From Halobacteriales archaeon QS_9_67_15 (lineage in GTDB: Archaea; Halobacteriota; Halobacteria; Halobacteriales; Haloarculaceae), in contig PXSD01000073.1 of NCBI GenBank assembly GCA_003023165.1, positions 1 to 10,857 on the forward strand: DNA of 10,857 bases. Reading direction: 5' to 3'. Below, in pieces: positions 1-6,223 of the stretch. The stretch's first letter is position 1. Every line of letters begins with the position of its first letter. Below the pieces are notes generated by a model. The model was not told the DNA's origin, did not search any database, and saw nothing but the letters and a program-made list of their open reading frames with translations. The position numbers were made by a program, and so were the translations under genes.

Positions 1-199
1 CCAGCGCAGCGTCGCCGTCGAGGTCGGCGACCTCGACGGCGACCGCTCGACCGCGACGCTGGAGCGCGACGGCGCGACGCTGACCGTCACGGTCGGCGCC
101 CGCGACCTCGTCGCGCTCCGCGCTGGCTGTAACACCTGGCTGTCGCTGGTCTCAGTTGCCGAGACCTGTGGCGACACAGTCCAGTTCGTCCGGGAGTGA
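1..199 (+). CDS. pcc1: KEOPS complex subunit Pcc1, 3' part (partial)
   Basis: The window opens inside this gene; reading from base 2 gives 65 codons ending in TGA at 197-199. The visible part reads as a small alpha/beta protein: two beta-strand-like stretches (around ATLERDGATLTVTV) followed by a helix with the pattern ARDLVALRAGCNTWLSLVSV and then AE. Pcc1 subunits share this pattern of an ALRA-x-x-N-x-W/L helix running into a final AE helix. Pcc1 is the dimerising subunit of KEOPS, the complex that makes the universal tRNA modification t6A in the cytosol. The context supports the call: pfdB and a DUF3194 gene, its usual euryarchaeal neighbours, lie downstream in the same direction. The start and about 20-25 residues lie outside the window. 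The assignment rests on pattern and neighbourhood, so it is probable rather than certain. Confidence 0.72.
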   Translation, partial: QRSVAVEVGDLDGDRSTATLERDGATLTVTVGARDLVALRAGCNTWLSLVSVAETCGDTVQFVRE

Positions 200-262
200 C
201 AAGCGACGGGAGCGTTCGGCCGATCGATTCCGGTGTTTGCACCGAGACGGGGGTGAACCGGG

Positions 263-274
263 CCAATAAGTTAT
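263..274 (+). promoter_or_regulatory. Possible TATA-like promoter element and leader of the PAS/Bat gene
   Basis: The 140-base gap after pcc1 is GC-rich except for CCAATAAGTTAT at 263-274, the best TATA-like stretch in front of the regulator at 340. Transcription from it would begin around 295-300 and give a leader of about 40 bases. That fits the purine-rich ribosome-binding sequence GGGGTGGAG at 326-334, just before the GTG start. A short perfect hairpin (CGGTG, loop TTTG, CACCG, 231-244) follows the pcc1 stop but has no T tract, so it is only a weak terminator candidate. Confidence 0.35.
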
Positions 275-339
275 GAGCCTGCACGTAGTATCGTACCGCT
301 ACTACCGATGGGTGTTCACTGTTCAGGGGTGGAGACGCC

Positions 340-3009
340 GTGAGCGAGCGCGTCGAGCGGCAGGCGGACGGTGACGACCCGCTGGTCTCGGCCGTGCTCG
401 AGACCGTCGACGAACCGGCGGCGGTCTGCGACCCGGGTGGACGCCTGCGCGGGTGGAACGGGGCCTTCGCCGACCGCCTGGGCGCGGTCGGCGACCTCGG
501 CGAGGCCTCCCTCGGCGACCTCGTCGACTGTCCGAGCGAACCGCTCGCCCGCGCCGTCGAGACCGGCGAGAGGACGATGGGGACCGACTCCGTTTCGGCC
601 GACGGCGACGCGGTGACCGTCGCCGTTCGCCCGGTCGAACGCGACGGGAGCACCACCGCCCTCGTCACGACGGTGACTCGCCGCGACGACCCGCTTGAGG
701 ACGACCGGGCCCTCTACGAGGCGAGCGTCGACGCGGCCGCCGATATCGTCTACGTCATCGACCGCGAGTACACGATCAGGATGGCCGGCAGCGGATTCAG
801 GCGGACCACCGACGTTCCGACCGAGGAGATCGAAGGCCGCGACGTCGACTACCTGCGGGAACTCGGGCTAGTCGACAGGGACAAGTTCCAAGAGGGGGTC
901 CGGTCGCTGAGACGGCTGTTCGACGGCGAGGCCGAGAGCGAGCGAGTCACGCTGGAAGCGACGTTCCGCGGCCAGACGCGCGTCATGGAGAACCACCTGT
1001 CCACTATCAGGCGCGACGGCGAGGTCGTGGCCGTCGTCAACGTCGTCCACGACGTGACCGAACGCGAACGGCGCCGGGAACAGCTGGCCGCGAACCGCGA
1101 GCGTCTGACGTCGATCCTGGACAACCTCCCGGTGATGCTGGTCGTCGTCGACGACGACGGACGGGTCGACCACTGTCAGGGAGTCGACTTCGACGAGTTC
1201 GACTGTGACCGGTCGGATTTCGTCGGCGCGCCGATCGAACGCTTCGAGCGGGTCTGTCCGGAAGTCGTCGCCGGATTCCAGCGGGCCCTCAACGGGGAGA
1301 CGACGACGGCGACGGAGACGATCAACGACCGGATGTACGACGCCCGGTTCGAGCCGCTCTCGACGGACGGGGACGGCGACTCCGACGAGACAGCCGACGG
1401 CGCGATCGCCACCGCGATGGACGTCACCGACCGAACGGAACGCGAGCGAGCGCTCGAGACCCGCGAAGAGGAGCTCCGCGCGGTCATCGAGAGCTGTGCC
1501 GACCCGATCGCGATGCAGGACCTCGACGGCCGCTATCGGGTCGTCAACGACGCGATGGTGGCGACCCTCGACGTGGACCGCGAGGCCGTGATCGGCTCTC
1601 ACCCCGAGGACGTCTTCCCGGACGCGTTCACTCGGCGAGTCGACCCTCACCGCCAGGAGGTGCTAGAGACCGAACGAGCGCGCGTCGTCGAGGAGCGGGT
1701 GGAGTTCGACGAGCACGAGGCGGTGGTCCAGTTAACCGTCGCTCCGTACCGCGGCCCCGACCGCGACGTGCAGGGGACGGTCAGTATCGCTCGAGACATC
1801 ACGGAACTCGAACGCCAGCGTGACGAACTCGAGACGCTGACGGAGATCCAGGAACTGGTCCAGGAGAGCATGCGCGCACTGACCGGTGCGACGACCGCGG
1901 AGGCGATACGCGAGACCGTCTGCGACCGGCTGGCCGAGTCGGCGTTCTACGAGTTCGCGTGGATCGGCCGACTCGAACTCGGCGAGCGGAAACTCGAGCC
2001 GAAGTACTCGGCGGGGGACGACGAGGAGTACCTCGACGCCGTCGCCGTGAGAGTCGACGCGAGCGACCACGGCGGCGGCCCGGAGAGCGAGGCGTATCGG
2101 ACCGGCGAGGTGCAGGTAGTCCACGACGTCGCGTCGGACCCCGACTTCGAGCCCTGGCGCGAGGCGGCGCTCGAGAGCGGGTTCCAGTCGGTCGCGGCCG
2201 TCCCGCTGACTCACGGGTCGACCACCCACGGGTTGCTCGCCGTGTACGCCGACCGGCCCGACGCGTTCAGCGAGTCGGAACTCGCCGGCTTCGAGACCCT
2301 CGGCGAGGTCGTCGGCTTCGCGCTGTCGGCGACCCAGTATCGCCGACTTCTCGAAGCCGACAGCGTCCTCCAGCTGGAGTTCGAGATCCGCGGCGAGACG
2401 CCCCTCCTCGAGGCGAGCAGCGAACACGGCTGTCGCTTCGAGATCGAACGCGCAGTCCAGACCGGCGACGACCGAGTCGTCAGCCACCTCACCGTCGAGG
2501 GCGCGGACCCAGTTGTCGGTGAAATGGCCGCGCGGGAACTCCCCAACCTCCAACAGCTCCGCCGACTCGACGGCAAGGACGGACCCCATTACGAGATGGC
2601 GGTGTCCGACTCGGTGTTCCAGTACCTCGCCGAGGCCGGCGCGTACGGTGAACGCGGCGTCGTCGAGGACGGCGTCGGGCACATGCACGTCGAAGCGCCC
2701 GCCGACGCCGACGTGCGACAGATCGTCGACACGGTGAGCGAGCGGTTCCCGACGGTGAACTTCGTCGCCAAGCGGGAGGAGCGACGGACCGAGACGCCGT
2801 GGTGGCACACCCACGGCGATATCGGCGCCCAGCTCACCGACCGCCAGCGAGCCGTGCTCAAGACCGCCTACTTCAACGGCTACTACGAGTGGCCCCGCGA
2901 AACCGACTCCGAGGCACTCGCCGACTCGCTCGACATCGCGTCGACCACATTACTTCAGCACCTCCGCAAAGGCCATCGCCGCGTCCTCGAGGCCATGTTC
3001 GAGTCGTAG
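340..3009 (+). CDS. Multi-PAS, GAF and bacterioopsin-activator (Bat) type HTH sensor-regulator
   Basis: This 889-residue soluble protein combines signal sensing and DNA binding in one chain. Four PAS-like units are visible, at about 14-113, 122-245, 254-370 and 374-492; the last three end in the typical D(V/I)T(D/E)xxE exit motif (DVTERER, DVTDRTERER, DITELERQ). A short helical linker leads to a GAF domain at about 508-665, which contains AAVPLTHGSTTHGLLAVYA. Next comes the Bat-associated beta domain at about 672-815, and then a C-terminal HTH of the HTH-10 family at about 830-885, beginning LTDRQRAVLKTAYFNGYYEWPR. There is no histidine kinase, receiver or membrane segment. Family knowledge: Bat of Halobacterium senses oxygen/light and activates bacteriorhodopsin synthesis, and most paralogues have unknown ligands and targets. 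The GTG start is chosen because GGGGTGGAG precedes it and no ATG lies in frame nearby. No opsin or carotenoid gene is in the window, so the target is unknown. Confidence 0.9.
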   Translation: MSERVERQADGDDPLVSAVLETVDEPAAVCDPGGRLRGWNGAFADRLGAVGDLGEASLGDLVDCPSEPLARAVETGERTMGTDSVSADGDAVTVAVRPVERDGSTTALVTTVTRRDDPLEDDRALYEASVDAAADIVYVIDREYTIRMAGSGFRRTTDVPTEEIEGRDVDYLRELGLVDRDKFQEGVRSLRRLFDGEAESERVTLEATFRGQTRVMENHLSTIRRDGEVVAVVNVVHDVTERERRREQLAANRERLTSILDNLPVMLVVVDDDGRVDHCQGVDFDEFDCDRSDFVGAPIERFERVCPEVVAGFQRALNGETTTATETINDRMYDARFEPLSTDGDGDSDETADGAIATAMDVTDRTERERALETREEELRAVIESCADPIAMQDLDGRYRVVNDAMVATLDVDREAVIGSHPEDVFPDAFTRRVDPHRQEVLETERARVVEERVEFDEHEAVVQLTVAPYRGPDRDVQGTVSIARDITELERQRDELETLTEIQELVQESMRALTGATTAEAIRETVCDRLAESAFYEFAWIGRLELGERKLEPKYSAGDDEEYLDAVAVRVDASDHGGGPESEAYRTGEVQVVHDVASDPDFEPWREAALESGFQSVAAVPLTHGSTTHGLLAVYADRPDAFSESELAGFETLGEVVGFALSATQYRRLLEADSVLQLEFEIRGETPLLEASSEHGCRFEIERAVQTGDDRVVSHLTVEGADPVVGEMAARELPNLQQLRRLDGKDGPHYEMAVSDSVFQYLAEAGAYGERGVVEDGVGHMHVEAPADADVRQIVDTVSERFPTVNFVAKREERRTETPWWHTHGDIGAQLTDRQRAVLKTAYFNGYYEWPRETDSEALADSLDIASTTLLQHLRKGHRRVLEAMFES

Positions 3010-3054
3010 TGGCGCGACCGCCGGCCGGCTGCTCCCTGCGGGTCACACATCGAG

Positions 3055-3063
3055 CAAATATGA
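3055..3063 (+). promoter_or_regulatory. Possible TATA-like element of the DUF7344-like gene
   Basis: CAAATATGA at 3056-3064 is the most AT-rich stretch between the PAS/Bat gene and the small regulator at 3157. A start site about 27 bases downstream (around 3085-3090) would give a leader of about 70 bases containing the palindrome at 3097-3112 and a GAGG ribosome-binding core at 3144-3147. The weaker TGTATT at 3115-3120 is an alternative TATA position. Assigned by eye only. Confidence 0.3.
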
Positions 3064-3096
3064 TTGCAACAGAACAGGTGAACCAGGCAACAATAC

Positions 3097-3112
3097 CCCT
3101 AGACTTCTAGGG
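3097..3112. promoter_or_regulatory. Perfect 16-base palindrome with two CTAG sites, candidate operator
   Basis: CCCTAGACTTCTAGGG consists of two 7-base arms (CCCTAGA and TCTAGGG) that are exact reverse complements around a CT spacer. It lies 45 bases before the ATG of the DUF7344-like gene, in a non-coding and relatively AT-rich stretch. The symmetry suits a dimeric winged-helix or HTH protein. The two flanking genes both encode DNA-binding-type proteins, so autoregulation by either one is possible; that is inference. Confidence 0.4.
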
Positions 3113-3143
3113 CCTGTATTCTTCACGGAGAGCAGGTAACATA

Positions 3144-3147
3144 GAGG
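3144..3147 (+). promoter_or_regulatory. Ribosome-binding core that decides the start at 3157
   Basis: GAGG at 3144-3147 matches the core of the anti-Shine-Dalgarno sequence. It ends 9 bases before the ATG at 3157, a normal spacing, but only 3 bases before an in-frame TTG at 3151. This favours the ATG as the start of the DUF7344-like protein. Confidence 0.45.
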
Positions 3148-3156
3148 CAATTGGTT

Positions 3157-3567
3157 ATGAGCGAACGGACAGGGCCAGGAAACGGAGAGAGTGGTGGCGG
3201 TGGTGTGCAGGGGGCACACGACAACACAGAGGGGGATAGGCCGTTTATCGACGCGGTGTTCGACGCGCTCGCTGACTGGCGACGACGGGAAGTCTGCCTG
3301 TTTTTCCGCGAGACGGACGTGAGCACTGCGACGGTGGACGAACTGGCGATGCTGCTGGCGGGGTGCGAACCATCGGGACTGGGTGAGCCCGAGGGTCGCA
3401 CCCCCGACGAGTTCGCGACCGAACTCGCCGAGACGCACCTGCCGCGGTTAGACGCCGCCGGCGTCATCGACTACGACGACCGCTCGGACACAGTCCGCTA
3501 CTGGGGCCAGCCCACCGTCGAAAAGTGGCTGGAACACGTGACCGAAGTCGACAGCATCAACAGCTGA
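3157..3567 (+). CDS. DUF7344-like haloarchaeal winged-helix protein
   Basis: This is a 136-residue acidic protein. Residues 1-27 are a Gly/Ser-rich, probably disordered leader. Residues 28-125 show the layout of the haloarchaeal DUF7344 family, a predicted winged-helix DNA-binding fold. An opening helix is followed by WRRREVCLFFRE and a strand/helix containing TVDELAMLLA (about 59-68). An ETHLPRLDAAGVIDYDDRSD segment (about 92-111) then leads into a wing strand DTVRYW. In family members this last segment is usually H-x-H-L-P-x-L-x-x-x-G-V-V-x-Y. Members are thought to be small transcription regulators, but targets are generally unknown. The gene sits alone between the PAS/Bat regulator (147 bases upstream) and pfdB, with its own possible promoter and a palindrome upstream. 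The start is the ATG supported by the GAGG core; a TTG two codons earlier is possible. Confidence 0.72.
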   Translation: MSERTGPGNGESGGGGVQGAHDNTEGDRPFIDAVFDALADWRRREVCLFFRETDVSTATVDELAMLLAGCEPSGLGEPEGRTPDEFATELAETHLPRLDAAGVIDYDDRSDTVRYWGQPTVEKWLEHVTEVDSINS

Positions 3568-3571
3568 ACGC

Positions 3572-3616
3572 CCGGTCGGCGGGGCCGTCCGCACCGACCG
3601 GAAAGCGGGGGTTTTT
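3572..3616 (+). terminator. Stem-loop plus T tract after the DUF7344-like gene
   Basis: CCGGTCGG at 3572-3579 and CCGACCGG at 3594-3601 form a perfect 8-base stem with a 14-base loop, four bases after the TGA of the upstream gene. A run of five T follows at 3612-3616. In archaea the T tract is the main termination signal and the hairpin is optional. The same T tract is correctly placed to act as the pfdB TATA element, so the two roles may overlap. Confidence 0.4.
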
Positions 3617-3617
3617 C
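3608..3617 (+). promoter_or_regulatory. TATA-like element of the pfdB-DUF3194 unit
   Basis: GGGGTTTTTC at 3608-3617 is the only T-rich stretch in this gap and is centred about 28 bases before the ATG at 3642. This is the spacing expected for a leaderless haloarchaeal transcript starting at or next to the start codon. It also supports the choice of that ATG over an upstream in-frame ATG at 3525. Confidence 0.5.
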
Positions 3618-3641
3618 ACGACGGGTCACCCACGGCAAGGT

Positions 3642-4031
3642 ATGCAGGGTAATCTGCCGCCTGAAGCACAGGAGAAGCTCGAGGAACTGCAGGACCTCCA
3701 GGAGAAAGCCCAGCAGGTCGCCGCACAGAAACAGCAGGCCGAGACGCAGCTCCGGGAGGCCCAGACGGCCCTGGAGGAACTCGAGGACATCGACGAGGAC
3801 GCCGGCATGTACCGCCGCGTCGGCGAGCTGCTCGTCCAGACCGAGTACGGCGAGGCCCAGGACGACCTCGAAGAGAAGGTCGAGAGCCTGGAAGTCCGCA
3901 CGGACACGCTCCAGAAGCAGGAAGAGCGCGTCCAGGAGCAGTTCGAGGAACTCCAGACGGAACTCCAGAACATGCTGCAGGGCGGCGGCGGTCCGGGCGG
4001 GATGGGCGGTCCGGGCGCTGGCGGCGCGTAA
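3642..4031 (+). CDS. pfdB: Prefoldin subunit beta
   Basis: This 129-residue protein is the beta subunit of prefoldin, the cytosolic jellyfish-shaped hexamer (two alpha, four beta) that captures unfolded proteins and passes them to the thermosome. Residues 1-46 form the first coiled-coil helix (LPPEAQEKLEELQDLQ). Residues 47-78 form the beta-hairpin region, with the family hallmark DEDAGMYRRVGELLVQTE. Residues 79-112 form the returning helix (TLQKQEERVQEQFEELQTEL). A Gly/Met/Pro tail (113-129) extends beyond the usual core; I recall such tails as common in haloarchaeal versions. An ATG at 3525 is in frame but would add 39 residues overlapping the upstream gene. The start at 3642 matches the family N-terminus and the T-rich element 28 bases upstream. 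The stop abuts the ATG of the DUF3194 gene, implying co-transcription. Confidence 0.95.
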   Translation: MQGNLPPEAQEKLEELQDLQEKAQQVAAQKQQAETQLREAQTALEELEDIDEDAGMYRRVGELLVQTEYGEAQDDLEEKVESLEVRTDTLQKQEERVQEQFEELQTELQNMLQGGGGPGGMGGPGAGGA

Positions 4032-4313
4032 ATGGCGACGGACGACTCGGCGACCCCGGACGCGGATTCAGGTGACGAGCCGTCTAACGAGACGGTCGTC
4101 CGGACCGCGGCCGAGGCCGCCGAGAACGTGGTCTTCTCGCGACTCGGCCGGTCGGCGGTCGATGACATCGACATCACTGTCACGTTCGAGGATGCCGTCC
4201 TCGAAGTCGACGTGTATCTTAACGCGCCCGACGCGTCGGGCGACGGGGACCGCGTCGCCGACGACGCCGCGCTCGCCGCACGCGGTGCCGTCGACGACCT
4301 CTTCGCGGAGTGA
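4032..4313 (+). CDS. DUF3194 family protein
   Basis: This is a 93-residue acidic protein whose ATG directly follows the TAA of pfdB, with no intervening base; that is a strong sign of one transcript and coupled translation. After a disordered acidic leader (1-19), residues 20-93 show one alpha/beta unit. A helix (TVVRTAAEAAENVVFSRLGRS) is followed by two strands (DIDITVTFED and AVLEVDVYLNAPD) and a closing helix (VADDAALAARGAVDDLFAE). This is the layout of DUF3194, which typically follows prefoldin beta in euryarchaeal genomes. The biochemical role is unknown; the conserved pairing suggests a link to protein folding or translation, which is inference. Confidence 0.85.
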   Translation: MATDDSATPDADSGDEPSNETVVRTAAEAAENVVFSRLGRSAVDDIDITVTFEDAVLEVDVYLNAPDASGDGDRVADDAALAARGAVDDLFAE

Positions 4314-4330
4314 CCGGCCGCTTCCGGTCA
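4311..4330 (+). terminator. Perfect 7-base inverted repeat spanning the DUF3194 stop codon
   Basis: TGACCGG at 4311-4317, whose first three bases are the stop codon, and CCGGTCA at 4324-4330 are exact reverse complements around a 6-base loop. No T run follows immediately; the nearest is TTTT at 4365-4368. It could assist termination or protect the 3' end of the transcript, but short GC-rich inverted repeats are common in such a genome. Confidence 0.25.
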
Positions 4331-4417
4331 GTGCCGCTCGTTCGGGCAGTCCCGTCGCTCGCCGTTTTCGGGGTCAGCCCGCGAGGTACTGTTCAGAGAC
4401 GAGATTGCGGTCATCGG

Positions 4418-4522
4418 GAACGGGTGAAAGCCCCCGTCGGCTGCGGTCGAAGGACTCGCTGCGCTCCTCACCGCGTTGCGGTGCTTGGGTCGTCCGTCTT
4501 CCCGGAGCCGACGGCCCCGTTC
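4418..4522. repeat. 105-base element with inverted-repeat ends, between convergent genes (MITE-like or structured terminator)
   Basis: The left end (4418-4442) begins GAACGGG and finishes CCGTCGGCT. The right end (4506-4522) read on the other strand is GAACGGGG followed by CCGTCGGCT. The ends therefore match except for an 8-base insertion in the left arm, which creates a small hairpin: GGGT, loop GAAA, GCCC (4422-4432). Inside lies a perfect hairpin ACCGC-GTT-GCGGT (4470-4482) and a stretch typical of haloarchaeal intergenic DNA (GGACTCGCTGCGCTCCT, 4452-4468). It lies between the DUF3194 gene and a convergent gene whose stop is 6 bases beyond it. No protein is encoded. Possible identities are a non-autonomous mobile element, an IS200/IS605 end remnant (the GAAA-capped hairpin resembles those) or a two-way terminator. 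Origin is inferred. Confidence 0.45.
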
Positions 4523-4528
4523 AGTCCG

Positions 4529-5812
4529 CTATCGACCGAGCAGTCGCGACCGGAGCGACGCGGCGGTGTCACTGCTCTCGCTCGCTATCTCGACGCCGGC
4601 CGCGAACTCGTGGTCGCCCTGCGACCCGCCGAGCTGGGTCCGACCGGAGAAGGCGGTCGCGTTCTCGGGGAGCGTCGGCCGCTCGTTCACCGAGAGGACG
4701 GGCGTCCGGTCGAAGTCCTCGCCGGTGGCGTAGACGTAGAGGGTATCTCCCTCAGAGATCGGCCGGTCCGCGGAGACGTTCCCCACCGACCTGAACCCGC
4801 CGCCGATGGTCAGGTTCGTGCCCGCCTCGATGGTCGGGCCGCCGGTGTGTTCGACGACCAGCAGTCGGTCGTCGCTGTCGGTCGACGCCTGGAGTTGCGG
4901 GGCCTTCGAGAGCCACGTCGGTCGGTCGAGCGAGCCCGCTTCGATGTCTTCGGCCGTGTACGAGACCGTCTGGGTGTACGTTTCACCGTCCGTCCGTTCG
5001 AGGTCGAGCGAGACGGTCAGCGTGCGGACGAGCCCGTCCGGCGTGACCTCGAGTCGCGCGTCCACGGACTGGACTTCCTCGTCGGTCCCGGAGACGCCGC
5101 CGAAGCCCGACCCGCGTTCGCTCTCCGGACGAAGCGCGTCGGCGTGCAGGACGAGTCGCTCCTCGCCGCTGTCGGTCGTCCGCGACCCGGCGGTCTCCCA
5201 CGCGGGTGCCGAGACGTACGCGCGCGGGAGGACGTACGCCAGTCCGGAGATGAAACGTGCGCCTCTCCGCGTACTCGTCGGGCCGTGGCCGTAGGCGACT
5301 TCACCGGAGGTCCGGTTGCGGATGCCCGCCTCTTCGCCGTCGAAGTACGTCGAGAGGTCGGTCGCACCGGCGGCTCCGTCGGCCTCGGTGAGTCGGACTA
5401 TCGACGCCTCGGTGTCGTTGGCGACGCGGAACCGCCCCGCGCCCTCCCGCGTGGAGTTCTCGATACTCATGTCGAGGTCGTGTCCGCCCGCGGTAAGCAG
5501 GTCCTGGTTCGCGGCCGCGAGCGCGGTGACGTTCGTCACTGCACCGTCCTCGACACCGGGCGGGAGCGACGACATCGCCGAGACCGGTTCGAGGTCGCCG
5601 ACCGGCGTCGATTCGGTCGGTGTCGCCGTCGCTGTCGGTTCTGCAGTCGGCGTCTCCGTCTCCGTCGCCGTCGACCACGGCGTCGGGGTCTCGTCCGGCG
5701 TCGGCGTCTCGGTCGGTGTCGGGGTCGGTTCTCCGTCGGATTCGGGCGTCTCGGCGGGTGTCGCAGTCGACCCGCCGAGACGCTCGTCAAATAAGCGTAG
5801 CGGTCTTGTCAC
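4529..5812 (-). CDS. Surface-lipoprotein-like protein (DUF7537-like) lacking a visible signal peptide
   Basis: This 427-residue protein is read from a GTG at 5812 to a TAG. Residues 18-70 are an almost pure Thr/Pro/Glu linker, the spacer that normally follows the lipobox of haloarchaeal lipoproteins. Residues 80-300 begin SLPPGVEDGAVTNVTALAAA and resemble the DUF7537 family, exported proteins of unknown function that may bind a lipid or envelope component. Residues 311-390 form a beta-rich domain with VVEHTGGPTIEAGTNLTI, reminiscent of the HTGG motif in archaeal pilin-type beta domains. Seven N-glycosylation sequons (N94, N119, N132, N166, N333, N345, N384) also point to a protein outside the cell. 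Yet residues 1-17 are polar, with LGGST where a lipobox would have L-A/G-G-C. No hydrophobic segment or alternative start was found upstream. The N-terminus may be deleted, or the family assignment may be wrong. The gene stands alone, convergent with pfdB-DUF3194. Confidence 0.6.
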   Translation of the reverse strand: MTRPLRLFDERLGGSTATPAETPESDGEPTPTPTETPTPDETPTPWSTATETETPTAEPTATATPTESTPVGDLEPVSAMSSLPPGVEDGAVTNVTALAAANQDLLTAGGHDLDMSIENSTREGAGRFRVANDTEASIVRLTEADGAAGATDLSTYFDGEEAGIRNRTSGEVAYGHGPTSTRRGARFISGLAYVLPRAYVSAPAWETAGSRTTDSGEERLVLHADALRPESERGSGFGGVSGTDEEVQSVDARLEVTPDGLVRTLTVSLDLERTDGETYTQTVSYTAEDIEAGSLDRPTWLSKAPQLQASTDSDDRLLVVEHTGGPTIEAGTNLTIGGGFRSVGNVSADRPISEGDTLYVYATGEDFDRTPVLSVNERPTLPENATAFSGRTQLGGSQGDHEFAAGVEIASESSDTAASLRSRLLGR

Positions 5813-5923
5813 GGCGATATCCTGTCTCAGAAGCTGATGTGACGGCCGTGAACGCGACGCTGGCCCGCCGGATTCGGCCGGTAGTAGGGCGTACCTATCA
5901 GGTCTGGAGTGAATGTCTGACGT

Positions 5924-5933
5924 AAGTTTATGC
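5924..5933 (+). promoter_or_regulatory. TATA-like element of the DUF7518-smc-scpA operon
   Basis: AAGTTTATGC at 5924-5933, with core TTTATG at 5927-5932, is centred 28 bases before the ATG at 5957. It matches the haloarchaeal TATA consensus well and predicts a leaderless transcript. No comparable element was found in the 26-base gap before smc, so the three genes probably share this promoter. Confidence 0.6.
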
Positions 5934-5956
5934 GGGGGGAAGCCGCTCGTGATGGT

Positions 5957-6223
5957 ATGTGCGGTAACCGAGTCGAGGAACTCGAATCACGCGTCAAGGA
6001 ACTAGAGGCGTCCGTCGAGGGCCTGACCGACGAGCTCGTCGAGTGCAAAGTCCGAATCCGGGAGCTCGAAAACGTCGTCGACGAGGATATCGACTTCGCG
6101 CCCGAAGAAGTCGCCGAACCGTCGGAATCTCCAGACGAAGTCGAGGCCGATAGGACTAAAACCGAGGATACCGACCAAGAGGATAGCACGGAGACTGGCC
6201 CCGGCGACATCATCGTCGCCTGA
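5957..6223 (+). CDS. Small coiled-coil protein upstream of smc (DUF7518-like)
   Basis: This is an 88-residue, very acidic protein. Residues 4-42 form a heptad-repeat coiled coil (NRVEELESRVKELEASVEGL and on to VRIRELENVV), with Cys2 and Cys30 the only cysteines. Residues 43-82 are a disordered Glu/Asp/Ser/Thr tail, and the protein ends in a short hydrophobic GDIIVA. It resembles the haloarchaeal DUF7518 family, which I recall as small proteins found near smc; their function is unknown to me. The start is the ATG at 5957, because the TATA-like element is 28 bases upstream and the family N-terminus is M-x-x-N-R-V-E-E-L-E. An earlier ATG at 5930 overlaps the promoter and adds nine unlikely residues. 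It lies 26 bases before smc on the same strand, so it is likely co-transcribed and may act with SMC-ScpA; that is inference. Confidence 0.72.
   Translation: MCGNRVEELESRVKELEASVEGLTDELVECKVRIRELENVVDEDIDFAPEEVAEPSESPDEVEADRTKTEDTDQEDSTETGPGDIIVA

Noticed and set aside
1732..2814. 360-codon open frame on the minus strand opposite the PAS/Bat gene
   Set aside because: It overlaps well-recognised GAF and Bat domains on the + strand, has no family resemblance and is typical of antisense open frames at this GC content.
3072..3087. Imperfect tandem repeat GAACAGGT/GAACCAGG
   Set aside because: Two short, inexact copies; easily chance, with no further copies nearby.
3525..3641. 39-codon upstream extension of pfdB
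   Set aside because: It overlaps the end of the previous gene and the stem-loop, is unlike any prefoldin N-terminus, and the T-rich element 28 bases before 3642 supports the later ATG.
4310..5794. 494-codon + strand open frame opposite the surface-type protein
   Set aside because: The product is Arg/Val/Gly-rich with an Arg-repeat end created by the antisense of the Thr/Pro linker; the minus-strand reading has coherent sequons, linker and domain structure.
5620..5925. 101-codon + strand open frame ending before the smc operon promoter
   Set aside because: It is mostly antisense of the Thr/Pro linker, giving a Ser/Pro/Arg repeat with no family signal.
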